Origin: Mya arenaria
Lineage: Eukaryota > Mollusca > Bivalvia > Myida > Myidae
Assembly: GCF_026914265.1 (NCBI RefSeq)
Contig: NC_069135.1
Span: 23,243,639-23,307,638 of the forward strand
DNA length: 64,000 nucleotides
Reading direction: 5' to 3'
Notes under the pieces: generated by a model
The model's input: only the letters and a program-made list of their open reading frames with translations
The model's database searches: none
What the model was told of the DNA's origin: nothing
Part shown: positions 48,107 through 58,800 of the stretch, in pieces
How positions within the stretch are numbered: the first letter of the stretch is position 1
How the letters are laid out: each line of letters starts with the position of its first letter
Made by a program: the position numbers and the translations under genes

Positions 48107-50179
48107 AAGTAGATATTCGTAACCAAACTGACAGGGCGGGAAAGCATGAAGAAGCCCAACATTGTCTTTGTCCTTGGTTGGATAGGGCGGAAGACTGATA
48201 ACCCCCGCAGCCTCTTTTTGCTTAAGGTATGAAACCAGATTCTTCAGCGGTCGCTGTTGAATATTTCGTGCAGGATCATCATAGTTCTCCAACGAGCTTG
48301 GGAACGCTATCAACACGCAATGGTTTCTTGGACCAGCTTGCAGAACACGCTTTGCAACATCGTCAGTTTTGCTGGGATCAAGACGCAGTCTCTGTTTGAT
48401 AGTCAAAGCTGGAGTCTCAGTAGTTGTAGGATCACGCATTAATCTGTCAACGATTTGCACATTTCCACTGACCACATGCATTCTCGCTGGAAACGCACTG
48501 GACTTTAGTACCAAAGCACCATTCCATGCCACAGGTAACCTCTTAGAAAGGTCAGACAATGAGTGAATATTTTCTAATGGTGACATATCTTCTGGGGATC
48601 TAGAGCGTCTTCTTTGAGGTGAATAATCGTCTCTCCTGCGATCATAATAATCTCTACCAGGAGACCTAGACATTCTTTTGTCACCTGGCGAAGGCCTGAA
48701 ATCTTCATAACCTGGCCTTGGCCTGTCACCTGGCCTGTATCCATTGCCTTCTCTTGCCCATTCGTCCCTATCACCTCCTGGGAAAGGCTCTCTTGGTGGA
48801 CCAGAATAGCCATCTCTTGGAGGTCCATCACTGTATCTTGCACCATCCATTGGTTGACCGTAGTTTCTCTTTGGAGGTGGTGCATCATTAATTTGTTGAC
48901 CAATATGAGTTGGATCTGCAAAGTCTACTCTTATGCGTTTGTCTTTTCCACCCAAAGGGAAGCCACGCATCTCGTTCAAAGCTGCCTGTGCTGCATCACC
49001 ATTTTCATACACAACGTAAGCATAGTTTTTGCCATGTGGCCAATCAATTTTTAAAATGACACCAAATCTGTCAAACTCTGCTTCAAGAGCTTGAGGTGTT
49101 ACCCATGGCCCTAAACCACCTACCCAAATACAACTTGAAGGTATAATTTTTCCGTAGCCAATTTTGCACTGAAATCTTCCAATGTATTTGCCAGACATTT
49201 CAACTTTAGCTCGATGGGCCATGTCTAAATTATAGTACTTCATAAATGCATATGCATTTCCTTGGCCTCTCTGTGGTCTTTTGATATCAATTTCATCTAT
49301 CGGCCCAAATGCCTCAAAAATACTTCTTATTTCTTGTTCTGAAATATTATAATCTAAGTTGCCAATAAACAATGTTCTAGTTGCATTAGCATCTTCCTCA
49401 GGTGGTTTATGATCTAAATGATACGGGAACTTTTCACTTCCTGGAGCTCTTTTTGGAACAAAGCCTCCTTCTTGGTTATGTGGAGGAAAAGCATGATCAT
49501 CGTGATGGAGTGGAGGTCCACCATGAAAATCTCCGCGGAATGGAGGAGGTGGTCCGTGAAAGTCCCTACCAGGTCCTGGTAGTGGTGGGCCTGGGGGTCC
49601 AGGATAGCCACGCCCCATTGGAGGCCCAGGCGTTGGATAATCACCACGTCCACTGCTAAATTGTTCACGATAAGGAGGTGGACTGGAACTGCGTATCTTA
49701 TTATACACAGACTCGATTCTGACGGGCCTGTCGAATACAATTAGCTTATTATACTTGTCATGTTTTGCTGCACGAGCATCTTCGGGATACTTGAAGTTAA
49801 TGTAAACCACCCGTTGATCACCACTGAATGTGATATTCACGTTCATTTCACCATACTTTTCAAACTCTCTGTACATTTGATCTTTCAAAATTCTGTCTGG
49901 CACTTTGCTACTAACACCACTTACACACAATGACCTATACTCAGGGTTTCTTGTTTCAGTTCTTGGCATTGCGGGTGGATAGTCATCATATCTATCGTCC
50001 TTATATTTTGCACGTTGGCGATCCATTTCGTCCTCGAAAAAGGTGTCTTTCATGCGAGTACGGGAACGTTCCCTTTCTGATGAATATCTATCTCTGATGA
50101 AGTCATGCTCAGGTCCTAGATATTCTGAACGGGATCTTTTGATTCTAGGCGAAACATCCCTGTCTTGTGATCGCTTCAT
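48071..50179 (-). CDS. nito: Spenito/RBM15-family RNA-binding protein (three RRMs and SPOC)
   Basis: Nuclear RNA-binding protein of the split-ends family. RBM15/Nito recruit the m6A methyltransferase complex to RNA and act in splicing and sex/hematopoietic regulation. One uninterrupted frame of 702 residues starts at ATG 50,179 (MKRSQDRDVSPRIKRSRS); the frame extends three codons further only via TTG. Order: Arg/Ser-rich N-terminus; RRM1 about 80-160 (RNP-like YRSLCVSGVS); Pro/Gly-rich linker; RRM2 about 265-342 (RNP2 LFIGNL, RNP1 GNAYAFMKY); RRM3 about 348-422 (CIWVGGLG, KNYAYVVYE); RS/Arg-rich linker; SPOC from about 535 (LPVAWNGALVLKSSAFPARM, HAFPPC). A large uninterrupted coding exon is usual for RBM15/RBM15B. 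Its last 16 or so residues look frameshifted (see the next entry). It is short and has only one SPOC, so it is spenito-type, not the giant Spen/SHARP. Confidence 0.93.
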   Translation of the reverse strand: MKRSQDRDVSPRIKRSRSEYLGPEHDFIRDRYSSERERSRTRMKDTFFEDEMDRQRAKYKDDRYDDYPPAMPRTETRNPEYRSLCVSGVSSKVPDRILKDQMYREFEKYGEMNVNITFSGDQRVVYINFKYPEDARAAKHDKYNKLIVFDRPVRIESVYNKIRSSSPPPYREQFSSGRGDYPTPGPPMGRGYPGPPGPPLPGPGRDFHGPPPPFRGDFHGGPPLHHDDHAFPPHNQEGGFVPKRAPGSEKFPYHLDHKPPEEDANATRTLFIGNLDYNISEQEIRSIFEAFGPIDEIDIKRPQRGQGNAYAFMKYYNLDMAHRAKVEMSGKYIGRFQCKIGYGKIIPSSCIWVGGLGPWVTPQALEAEFDRFGVILKIDWPHGKNYAYVVYENGDAAQAALNEMRGFPLGGKDKRIRVDFADPTHIGQQINDAPPPKRNYGQPMDGARYSDGPPRDGYSGPPREPFPGGDRDEWAREGNGYRPGDRPRPGYEDFRPSPGDKRMSRSPGRDYYDRRRDDYSPQRRRSRSPEDMSPLENIHSLSDLSKRLPVAWNGALVLKSSAFPARMHVVSGNVQIVDRLMRDPTTTETPALTIKQRLRLDPSKTDDVAKRVLQAGPRNHCVLIAFPSSLENYDDPARNIQQRPLKNLVSYLKQKEAAGVISLPPYPTKDKDNVGLLHAFPPCQFGYEYLLRRAPSCQQIAC

Positions 50180-51860
50180 AATTTGCAAAACACCAACAAA
50201 ATTATTTTTTTCCCCAAAAAGCGATCAACAGCCTATCGCCATAATAAATTTGCATACATGAGAAATCAATGCGCCTTTTTTCAAAATGTTTCCAAATAAG
50301 TGAAAAGTTTTATTCGTCTTAATCAGAAACAATATGTCTCAATTAAAAACAAATGAATGGTAAATTTTGATAGCGTTCAGGGCTGAAAACTATTTGGTAG
50401 AACGAGGACTATTTTTACACAATTAAGACCACGCTTAAAAGTAGATCTGTTCTATTGAACCCAAAGAGAAATCGAAAAAAACACAACAAGAACGAAAGTA
50501 AAGCTGGACAAAACGGCATTTATTGAACTGGGAAAGCAAACTCACAACACCAGTTACTTCCCTTGTGTAATCGATTTTGAAATAAAGCGCATATATTATT
50601 AGACCATTTAGGCACGCACTTTTGCCTGAAAAATGCATTTAAGTAAACAATGTCTTTGTTTCAACCTTTGAATACACATAAGATATTGAAATGAATATCA
50701 AAATATTTTTTAAAAAGTAATGCAAGTGTCTCTTACTGACCTTAATCTTTCTTCTTGTTCACTTTATACGATGTCATTGAGGGAATTTATGATTTTTGCC
50801 ATGTCATGTTTTTCCAACTTGTGACTGATTTGAGGGACTATTTAGCGACTTCGCAGTGGTTGCATGTCTATGCATCAGAAATTTTGCCACGGTGTATCAG
50901 GTGTTTGTTCAGCAATGGTAGCAGTTTGTTGTTAAAGTAATTTGAGATGGGGATTTTTTTGTCATCTACACGCTTGTCCTTTTCGTTTGTCACTCATGCA
51001 TTTCAGATTGTTCAGACTAAATTTGAAGGTGTCGCTATCGTTTTTTTCTGTATATAGCGTCTATTATTTCGTCCCTAGCTTTCTTTGGATAGCCTATGAT
51101 CTGTCCTTGATATCGGTTTGAACAGAGGAATCACTGTAATGGGGGAAATCTTTAAAAATCAGGAACATATAAAGTGAATTTCATATATCGGCCCTCTTTT
51201 TACTTTTAATGAATAAACACCAACCCGCTTGCTTGAAAGGGAAAATTAAAAGTTAACTAATATTCGATAAATGTGAGTTAACTGGAAGAAAAAGTGTTAT
51301 CAAGATAGGTAATCTTTGATTGAGTGAAGTGTGAACGCACGACCATGATTTGTGGCGAACTTCGAGAATATTGTACAATGTCACAAGCCATGTATGACGC
51401 GTGCTTTTTTCACCGAAGTACAACGATCGGGCGACGAGAAACTATGACGTACGTACGACAAGGTTATGTACGATACGCTGGGAAACGTTCATTTTTTCAA
51501 AGACACTATGATATGATGAATCATCCCGCTATTAAGAAAGGTGTCATACTTTGAACAACCATATTGTCTTTAATTTTATACCTCATTTGCATGTTTACAA
51601 TTAATTAAAGAAATTAAAAACAAACAAACACCCTTTCTCTTTTTTAAAATATGAGCCCGGTGTATATGCAGTCACCAAAAGACAGACCCGATAAAAGTCA
51701 GTCTCCTATGCATACATGTCTGTGTGTCTTGTTACTCACAGCGTTTTCAATGATTTCAAAGTCATTGAGGTTTTATAATATGGTGAGAAGGTTGGCAAAA
51801 AAGGTGAAGCATGAAACGTAGTGAGATCATGACTGAAGACCAAATATGATCAATAAATAC
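50180..51860 (-). other. 5' flank of the spenito-like gene; nothing else recognised
   Basis: It holds the 5' UTR and promoter of the minus-strand gene, but I see no clear TATA box or splice site. The 76-codon frame near 51,324-51,554 shows no known domain and is not called. Confidence 0.35.
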
Positions 51861-51861
51861 A

Positions 51862-51990
51862 TGCGCACATTATAGCTCAGCGGTAGAGCGTTCGCTTAAA
51901 ATTCGGTTGCGGAAGTTAGGTGGTTCAAACCTCGGCTTCGTTAAAACCAAAATACGTTAAAATATCGTACCAGTAGCTCCATTGCCTAGG
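51862..51990 (+). repeat. tRNA-derived SINE
   Basis: The head has box A TAGCTCAGCGGTAGAGCG and, about 40 bases on, box B GGTTCAAACCTC, the pol III internal promoter layout of a tRNA gene. The anticodon arm does not fold canonically (CGCTTAAAATTCGGTTGCGG) and an unrelated body follows, so a SINE is more likely than a functional tRNA. Confidence 0.6.
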
Positions 51991-52056
51991 CATTTAAAGT
52001 AAAGTACTAGGAACAGGTGTATTAGGCACTGGCCCCGATATTACGACAATACTTAA

Positions 52057-52410
52057 AGCTGCATTCTCACAGATTTACCATTTTTACAATTTTTTTTTTA
52101 TTTTTTGTCTTGGAATGAGAATTTTTTTAGTAAATAGCTTCAAACCAGTGATATAAGATTGCTGACAAAAAATCAGATCGTAGATTTTCATATTTCTGTT
52201 CGAAAATTAATGTTTTATGGCCTAAACCTAACGGTTTAAGAAATATGCATCCAACATAATTTTTTGAACTTGAATACAAATATCTGCGATCTATTTTTTT
52301 TTGTCAGCAGTCTTATTTAACTGGTTTACATGGATTTTCGCAAAAATTGGCTCGTTCCAAGACAAAAAATAAAATAGTTGTCAAAACGTTCAATCTGTGA
52401 GAGTGCAGCT
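52057..52410. mobile_element. TTAA-flanked fold-back MITE, copy 4
   Basis: TTAA is at 52,053-52,056 and 52,411-52,414; ends AGCTGCATTCTCACAGATT and CTGTGAGAGTGCAGCT; 354 bp. The centre ACCTAACGGTTTAAGAAATA marks the hairpin turn. Confidence 0.88.
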
Positions 52411-52417
52411 TTAAGTC

Positions 52418-52756
52418 AAATCTCAATCTCAACTCATTTTACCATATAACATCAAAATATATTGAAAAGAATACCTCATTCTATCATTGAATATGTTGGT
52501 TAAAACCTTTGGTCTAGATTCCAATGGAATATTCTACAGCCTAAAATGTTCTTCAGTACAGTTCATTGCCTTGCTACAATAGCTGAAGTATATTTTTTGC
52601 TCTAGAACAAGTTTTTTTTGAAATATTGACTTATTGTCAAAATCTTTTAATAACACATTCTATGAGAAAATACATTTTCAAAAAGTATAAAAACATGCAA
52701 GATTTTCAATCATTCTATGCTGTTATGTGGTAAAATGAGTTGAGACTGAGATAGTG
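52418..52756. mobile_element. Second MITE type with TIRs of about 33 bp
   Basis: ATCTCAATCTCAACTCATTT TACCATATAACA on the left and TGTTATGTGGTAAAATGAGT TGAGACTGAGAT on the right are inverted repeats with about three mismatches. The interior is AT-rich and non-coding. A fragment of the left half recurs at 27,985-28,030 in ERC intron 9 (CTCAATCTTAACTTATTTTA). Confidence 0.7.
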
Positions 52757-53084
52757 ATTTTTGTGATATTCGGTACTGGTTTAACCCAGAAAAAAACTTT
52801 GTATAGGTGCTATACACCGAGCACGTCAAAGAAGTAAGAGTTTTGTATCTTGTATCTCTCTCTGCTTCTTTAAGTCTTCTTATATCTGGATTTGATTGTG
52901 ATGGAGTCACGGCAGGATCAAGCGATAATGCAGCCAATAGGCGCGAGCAGACCTTGATAAACTCGAATTAACAAACAGATTCACACTTATTAATGTCATC
53001 TTCACCAATGTCTTTTATGTATAAAACTTTCAGTTTTAATTTGTGTCTCAATGACTGTCACAAGCTCATAGCAACCACTTAGCG

Positions 53085-53612
53085 AAGACGTTACTCGAAT
53101 ATTATGCTGTAAGGACCTACTTGGGACGCACTAACATCCCCACTTACGTAGCGTTAACGTAGTGGAGACGTTGTATTGACGGCAAGAGCGTAGCAACAAT
53201 GCAGTGGCAACTCCTTCTACGCAAATGCAATTGTCGCTACGTCCACGATACGTCATACTACGTTACATAATACCCTATGGAAGAATGGCTAGTTGCGTGG
53301 TACGTCCATGATACAACCATTGGATTTATTTCACTCCCACAGTGCGTCCTAACACCGACTGTGCTGGTCACAGGTAAAATATGATCGTTAAATATATTAA
53401 CTTTCTTCGCTGTTTGACTTCTGGATATCGAATGACAAATGTGTCAAATTGCAGGACCATTTAAAGTGACGTGGCGGACGTAGTAAAGACGTAACTACAA
53501 CACGTCCAAATATGCACGGACGTATTGAGGGAACCCTTCCCACGCGGCATGCAATAAACGTACGCGCACATAGAACTGAGTACACAACCAACGCAACATG
53601 AACGTAGCAAGG
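53085..53612. repeat. ACGT/CGTAG-rich block, probable dispersed element
   Basis: A locally CpG-rich stretch with many ACGTAG, GACGT and CGTCC words (GTAGCGTTAACGTAGTGGAG, CGCTACGTCCACGATACGTC). Its composition is unlike the AT-rich surroundings. It abuts a truncated TTAA MITE. No gene is supported. Confidence 0.45.
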
Positions 53613-53614
53613 AC

Positions 53615-53905
53615 GTGACATTTGTTGTCTTGGAATGAACCATTTTTGCGTAAATGTCTGGAAACCGGCGATATAAGACTGCTGACAAAATATGAGTTCA
53701 CAGTTTTTCATTTTAATGCTGATGTTTTTTAATCAAAACCAAACTCTTATAGAAAAATGTTTTCGGCATTTTTTGTCGAACAACTGATATCTGTTCTATT
53801 GTACGTTATCGCATGTGACTGAATTGAAGGCATTGATGCCGAAACAAGCTTATTTTGAGATAAAACAATTAAAAATGTCAAAAATGTCAATCTGTGAGAG
53901 TGGCT
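53615..53905. mobile_element. TTAA MITE, copy 5 (diverged, left end missing)
   Basis: TTGTTGTCTTGGAATGAACC, TATAAGACTGCTGACAAAAT and GTCAATCTGTGAGAGTGGCT are family blocks in the right order, but the left terminus is absent, replaced by the CpG-rich block. It shares the TTAA at 53,906-53,909 with copy 6. Confidence 0.65.
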
Positions 53906-53909
53906 TTAA

Positions 53910-54240
53910 AGCTGCACTCTCACAGATTGACCTTTTTTACAATTTTTAAAAAAAACATTGTCTTGGAAAAGGCAAATATTTGCGTAGATAGCTGCAAACC
54001 AATGATGTAAGATCGCTGATATAAGATCAGATCGTAGATTTTCAGATTTCCGTTCGAAAATTAATGTTTTATGGCTTAAACCGTTACTAACGGTTTAAGA
54101 AAAATGCACAAAAGATCATTTTTTTATCTTAAATATAAAAATCTGTGATCTAATTTTTGTCAGCATTTTTATATAACTGGTTTCAAAGACCAAAAAATAA
54201 AAAAAAGTTGTCAAAACGTTCAATCTGTTAAAGTGCAGCT
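53910..54240. mobile_element. TTAA-flanked fold-back MITE, copy 6
   Basis: TTAA is at 53,906-53,909 and 54,241-54,244; ends AGCTGCACTCTCACAGATTG and AGTGCAGCT; 331 bp. The centre AACCGTTACTAACGGTTT is a perfect palindrome at the hairpin tip. Confidence 0.88.
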
Positions 54241-54764
54241 TTAAGGATAATATGTTACAGTAATTATTTATTTTTGCGTTACTAAACCATACGGAAAAAA
54301 TGGAATTACATTATAACTGGAAGAACTGGTTTCCAGCTTTGAATATTCTTTTTTGGTATCCTCGAGAAATTATCAAAATTATTAATTCACCCATCGTGGC
54401 CATTTCAATCACGGCCCGGTTTCAAATCATTAAACCAGGTGAGCACCGTGAATTGAGAATTTAAGATAATCTTAGAAGTGATATAGAAGTATCTCACACT
54501 TGTCTCACAATGTAGGTATTGTCCCAGGTCAACGTTTTAGAGAAACTAGCCGGCTGGAACTCGTATTGAACAAGCGAAAAAACACACACATGGCTTTGAA
54601 AGAAAAATGGGCATGTATTCAAAATCCAATAAAAAGATGGCGAAATATCATCAAGTAAAAATTAAAATTGGAAAGAAGAATGTGTTCTATTACATTTTTC
54701 GAAAAAGCATATTTGGGTCGACATATCCGCTCCGCCCATTTACCGGCATAGTGTTTACACACTT

Positions 54765-54875
<111 letters not shown>

Positions 54876-55166
54876 ACCAGTAGGTGACTGTGTAAGGAAC
54901 TTTTATTTTAAAAAGAGTAATCATGTTGTACAATTAAATTTTAACGAATGTTTTTTCTGATTTAATACTTCACAAGAAAACTCATTTTATGCATCAAACT
55001 AAATGAAATTATATGCATTTGATAAACAAAAATAAACAAAAAATAAACACACTTTTAAAATAGCTACAAGTGTGTTATCTCTTTAAATTAAAATTGAAAC
55101 AAAGCAGTAGATTTAATTTTCATTCAGATAACAATCTTCTTCTTTTTTTAAAACAATGGTTTATAT

Positions 55167-55205
55167 ACAACACATTTTCTAAAACGAAAAAAATAGTTAT
55201 TTAGC

Positions 55206-55268
<63 letters not shown>

Positions 55269-55324
55269 CAACATATTTTCTAAAACGAAAATATACTAAT
55301 ATGTTGATCATAATAATAATAATG

Positions 55325-55420
<96 letters not shown>

Positions 55421-55501
55421 TACAACATATTTTCTAAAACGAAATAAATAAAACTAGAGAAAATATTTACAATAATAATAATAATAATAATAATAATAAT
55501 T

Positions 55502-55569
<68 letters not shown>
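55167..55569. repeat. (AAT)n arrays separated by a recurring spacer
   Basis: Several long AAT runs (55,206-55,268; about 55,310-55,420; 55,470-55,569) are punctuated by the same 24-base word, ACAACATATTTTCTAAAACG plus AAA, at about 55,167, 55,268 and 55,421. So microsatellite plus spacer were duplicated together. It lies just beyond the 3' end of the guanylate cyclase CDS. Confidence 0.9.
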
Positions 55570-55622
55570 TGAATGGAGCCGAAATCAGTAAACAACTATT
55601 TTCTACTAGCTGAGTTTTGTTA

Positions 55623-55895
55623 TCATAACTCCCATTCTTCTTTGATCCTCCAAGAGCCGCCCTCCCTTGGCTCAGTCCCCATCTGGACCGATGAGTGTTT
55701 CCTAGGAGCTTTCTTCTCGTATCTCATCGGCTTCTCCCTGGTGATGCCAGTATTCACATCCGGTTGACTGCCCAGTGAACTCGTGTCGAGCATACTGTCG
55801 ATCTCTCCCGGAAGCTGCCATGGATCACTACTTGACTTTCCAGTTCTGGGTTGTAGCGCGTCAACGAGCCAATATGTATTCATATCCCCTTTACC
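55623..55895 (-). CDS. Guanylate cyclase last exon
   Basis: Acceptor CGTATTTAAG|GGTAAA, phase 0. [12 protein letters not shown] is the canonical end of class III guanylate cyclase domains (KGKGxMxTYWL). A polar tail of about 79 residues follows, ending KEEWEL and TGA. Confidence 0.9.
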   Translation of the reverse strand, partial: GKGDMNTYWLVDALQPRTGKSSSDPWQLPGEIDSMLDTSSLGSQPDVNTGITREKPMRYEKKAPRKHSSVQMGTEPREGGSWRIKEEWEL

Positions 55896-58800
55896 CTTAA
55901 ATACGATCAAAAGCAGAATTGTAGAAAGACGTTGTCACGTCATGTAATGTCATGTCATGTTTAGTTTTATTCTGTCATCGACAATTGACGAATTTGTATA
56001 CAAAACAACACTGATTACGACACCAAGCACCACATATGGGTAGAAAGCTTCACTTGTGTACTTAACATTTTGACAACTTTAGGAAAAAAGTTACTCCTAA
56101 GAAAAATAAAATTGGATAAACGTAACCACTGTATATTAGGTAAAATGACCATATCCGGTGTACGAGGACAACACATGCGGTGAAAATGTAAACAATAAAA
56201 AGTAGATCAATTAGATCAAGCATGTTCAGCCTGTTTTTAAAATCATAAACCAGTCAGCTTTATAGCCGAAACATATGGAAGGTAGCCAATGGTCTGGGAA
56301 TTCCGAATTGGTGTAATTTATCTTATAGAAAAATGATTTGTTTCATATGATTTATTTCATATGTTCTGCATTTTGGCTATAGATGATATGTCATTTAATG
56401 CTGAATAAATGTTATGTTATGTTATGTTATAGAAAAATGAAATTTGGTTAATGTGGAATATCACCTTTTTATCATGGAAATTTAAATAAAAAAATCTTAA
56501 ATGGTATGATTTTACTAGTAGCGGTAATCGTTTTTTAAATTAATAATCGATTATCGCCGACTTCGGGAGCAAAGAACGACTTGCGACAATACAACTGCTT
56601 TATTAATACAAAATTGTATTAAACTGCTCATACTTTGACATTAATTGAGCCTCGACTCTTTATGTTGAAGTTCCCAGTTTTCTTGAGGTTTCTGTATGTT
56701 GAATCGCTGATATGTATCCTGTTTGCTGAAAACAAAAATATATAAACGTGTAGGTAGTCCTAAGTGTGTTTCTTGATTAGTGATTTTTTTCAAAAACAAA
56801 TTCGAATCGTTTTACCGTTTGCTCCATCTGAGAAATTATAATAAATAGTATTAACCGTATCACTAAAGGTACAGTAACGTTACGTGACGGCCCCAAACAC
56901 TCCAGCGTACACAGAACTTACATACAGATCAAAGTAGTCATAACTACGTAAAGATGTTAAACAATATTATTATGTTACACTTACGCAGTCCACATGAGCG
57001 CATTCGGGATGCAATATTCACCGTATCGCCAAAGAGACAGTAACGTAGCATGACGGTTCCTACTATCCCGGCAGACACGGAACCTGCATACAGAACACAA
57101 GAGACGTAAGTAGGTAAATCAATGGTGCTTATTTTATTAATCTTTAATACATATATTATTATTATTATTATTATACATAATATGTACAGACTATATATAT
57201 ACATAGCCTGAGATAGAGTAAAGAAGATTCAACATCAAAAGAAAGTCAGAAGTAACTTAATTTTTACAAATTGTATTGCAGCTCCAATGTTTGTAAGACA
57301 CAAATGTAAGCCAATGTTGAAGATGCCTCATATGGGTGCAGTATGCTTGAAAATTAACATTGCGGTCAACGACTCTATCAAAACAGCATGTAGTAATTCT
57401 CCCAACGGCTACCCGTTGCAAAACAGTCATTTTCGAAATTTTGTAATTTCAGTTTCAATCTAGACCGATCTCCATTATCGAACCTCGTTGTACATGTACA
57501 ACTGTTTGTTTTATGACTGACCCATGAATTATTTTATATTACTTTCAGTGCTATCTTTTGTGCACAAAGCGATTATTTTTCTAACCAAATTTGGTTGAGT
57601 CAACATTATTATGTTATATAGATATACGTGTGTTATTCTATATTGTGAATCTGATTACCACCACTTAAACATATAACACACCTGAGCTTACTCCAACAAG
57701 GAGCTGAATGGGTATCTTGATACGCGGTACGAGATGCACGTGTTGTTTCAGCATGCCAACAATGTCTAGAGCAAGATACGATATCTCCATCGCGTGCCCG
57801 TCGTCATTTGGAACGGGAACACCTTAAAAAAATCAATGGGTTTTGAAACATCACGTTACCAATCTTTGGCACTAGTACAGCGGCTGTTTAGTGTATTAAT
57901 GTTTGTAATAAAGAAAATATCAATATTAGTTAAAATGAATTCACAAATACAGGTACTGTATAGATACATTTAAAATATATCAAAAGAATACCACTGCAAC
58001 CTCGGTTTGATTTAAACTTTACATTGACTGTACATAATGATAAATATCGACGCCCAAAATACCAACCCTCCGAAATTAGAATCTGTTTAAGTTGTTTTTA
58101 ATTCTCAATAATCATAAAGACACATATTCAAGGATACCTGATTCCGAATGGCTACACTATATTCCGGTGTCGGCCAAAATAAAATCATGCTTCCGGGTCG
58201 TTCTATCCATTCAAGTAGTTCTCAAAATAGTCTCCCCATTTAGGTAGAATTTAATGATGTGTACATTGCATTCTTGTATGTATTTTCAAGTGTACCCATG
58301 ATTTGTTCTATATTTTTTAGGGATGCAAACGAATGGCAAAATTGATATTCGAATATTCGGTAATTCTTTCGAACGAATATTCGAATATTCGATTACCAAA
58401 ATACATCTTTTAAAAGTTAAGTAAATTATGAGACCGGATGAGACCGGATTTTACGAGGAGAGACCGGGAAATAGTATCGCCCGTAAACTATTACAATATC
58501 ATTCGGAACTCCTCGGCCATTTTATCGAAAACAACCTCGGATGTATGCAGGTACATCAGTTGAAGTAATTCGTAAAATTTTGAATTATATCATTAATTAA
58601 ATGTAGTGTTTTAGAGTTGTATTTATTGATCTAAGTTTAATTTGATTGCCATTAAATTGTATTATTGCAAACATAATTAAGAATCCCAAAAGTAATGTCA
58701 CAAAGTTTAACGGCTAAATAAAATTACTACGCGATCTACTTGCAGCGGACTTAAACGTACCACTTTTTGAGTATGTAAACCGTCCAAATACATCCGAGGT

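Noticed and set aside
51324..51554. 76-codon frame with Arg/Tyr-rich product
   Set aside because: No recognised domain, no homologous repeat, no supporting splice or regulatory signal; length is compatible with chance.
51862..51940. Functional tRNA gene
   Set aside because: Box A and box B are good, but the anticodon arm and acceptor stem do not pair properly and a SINE-like body follows.
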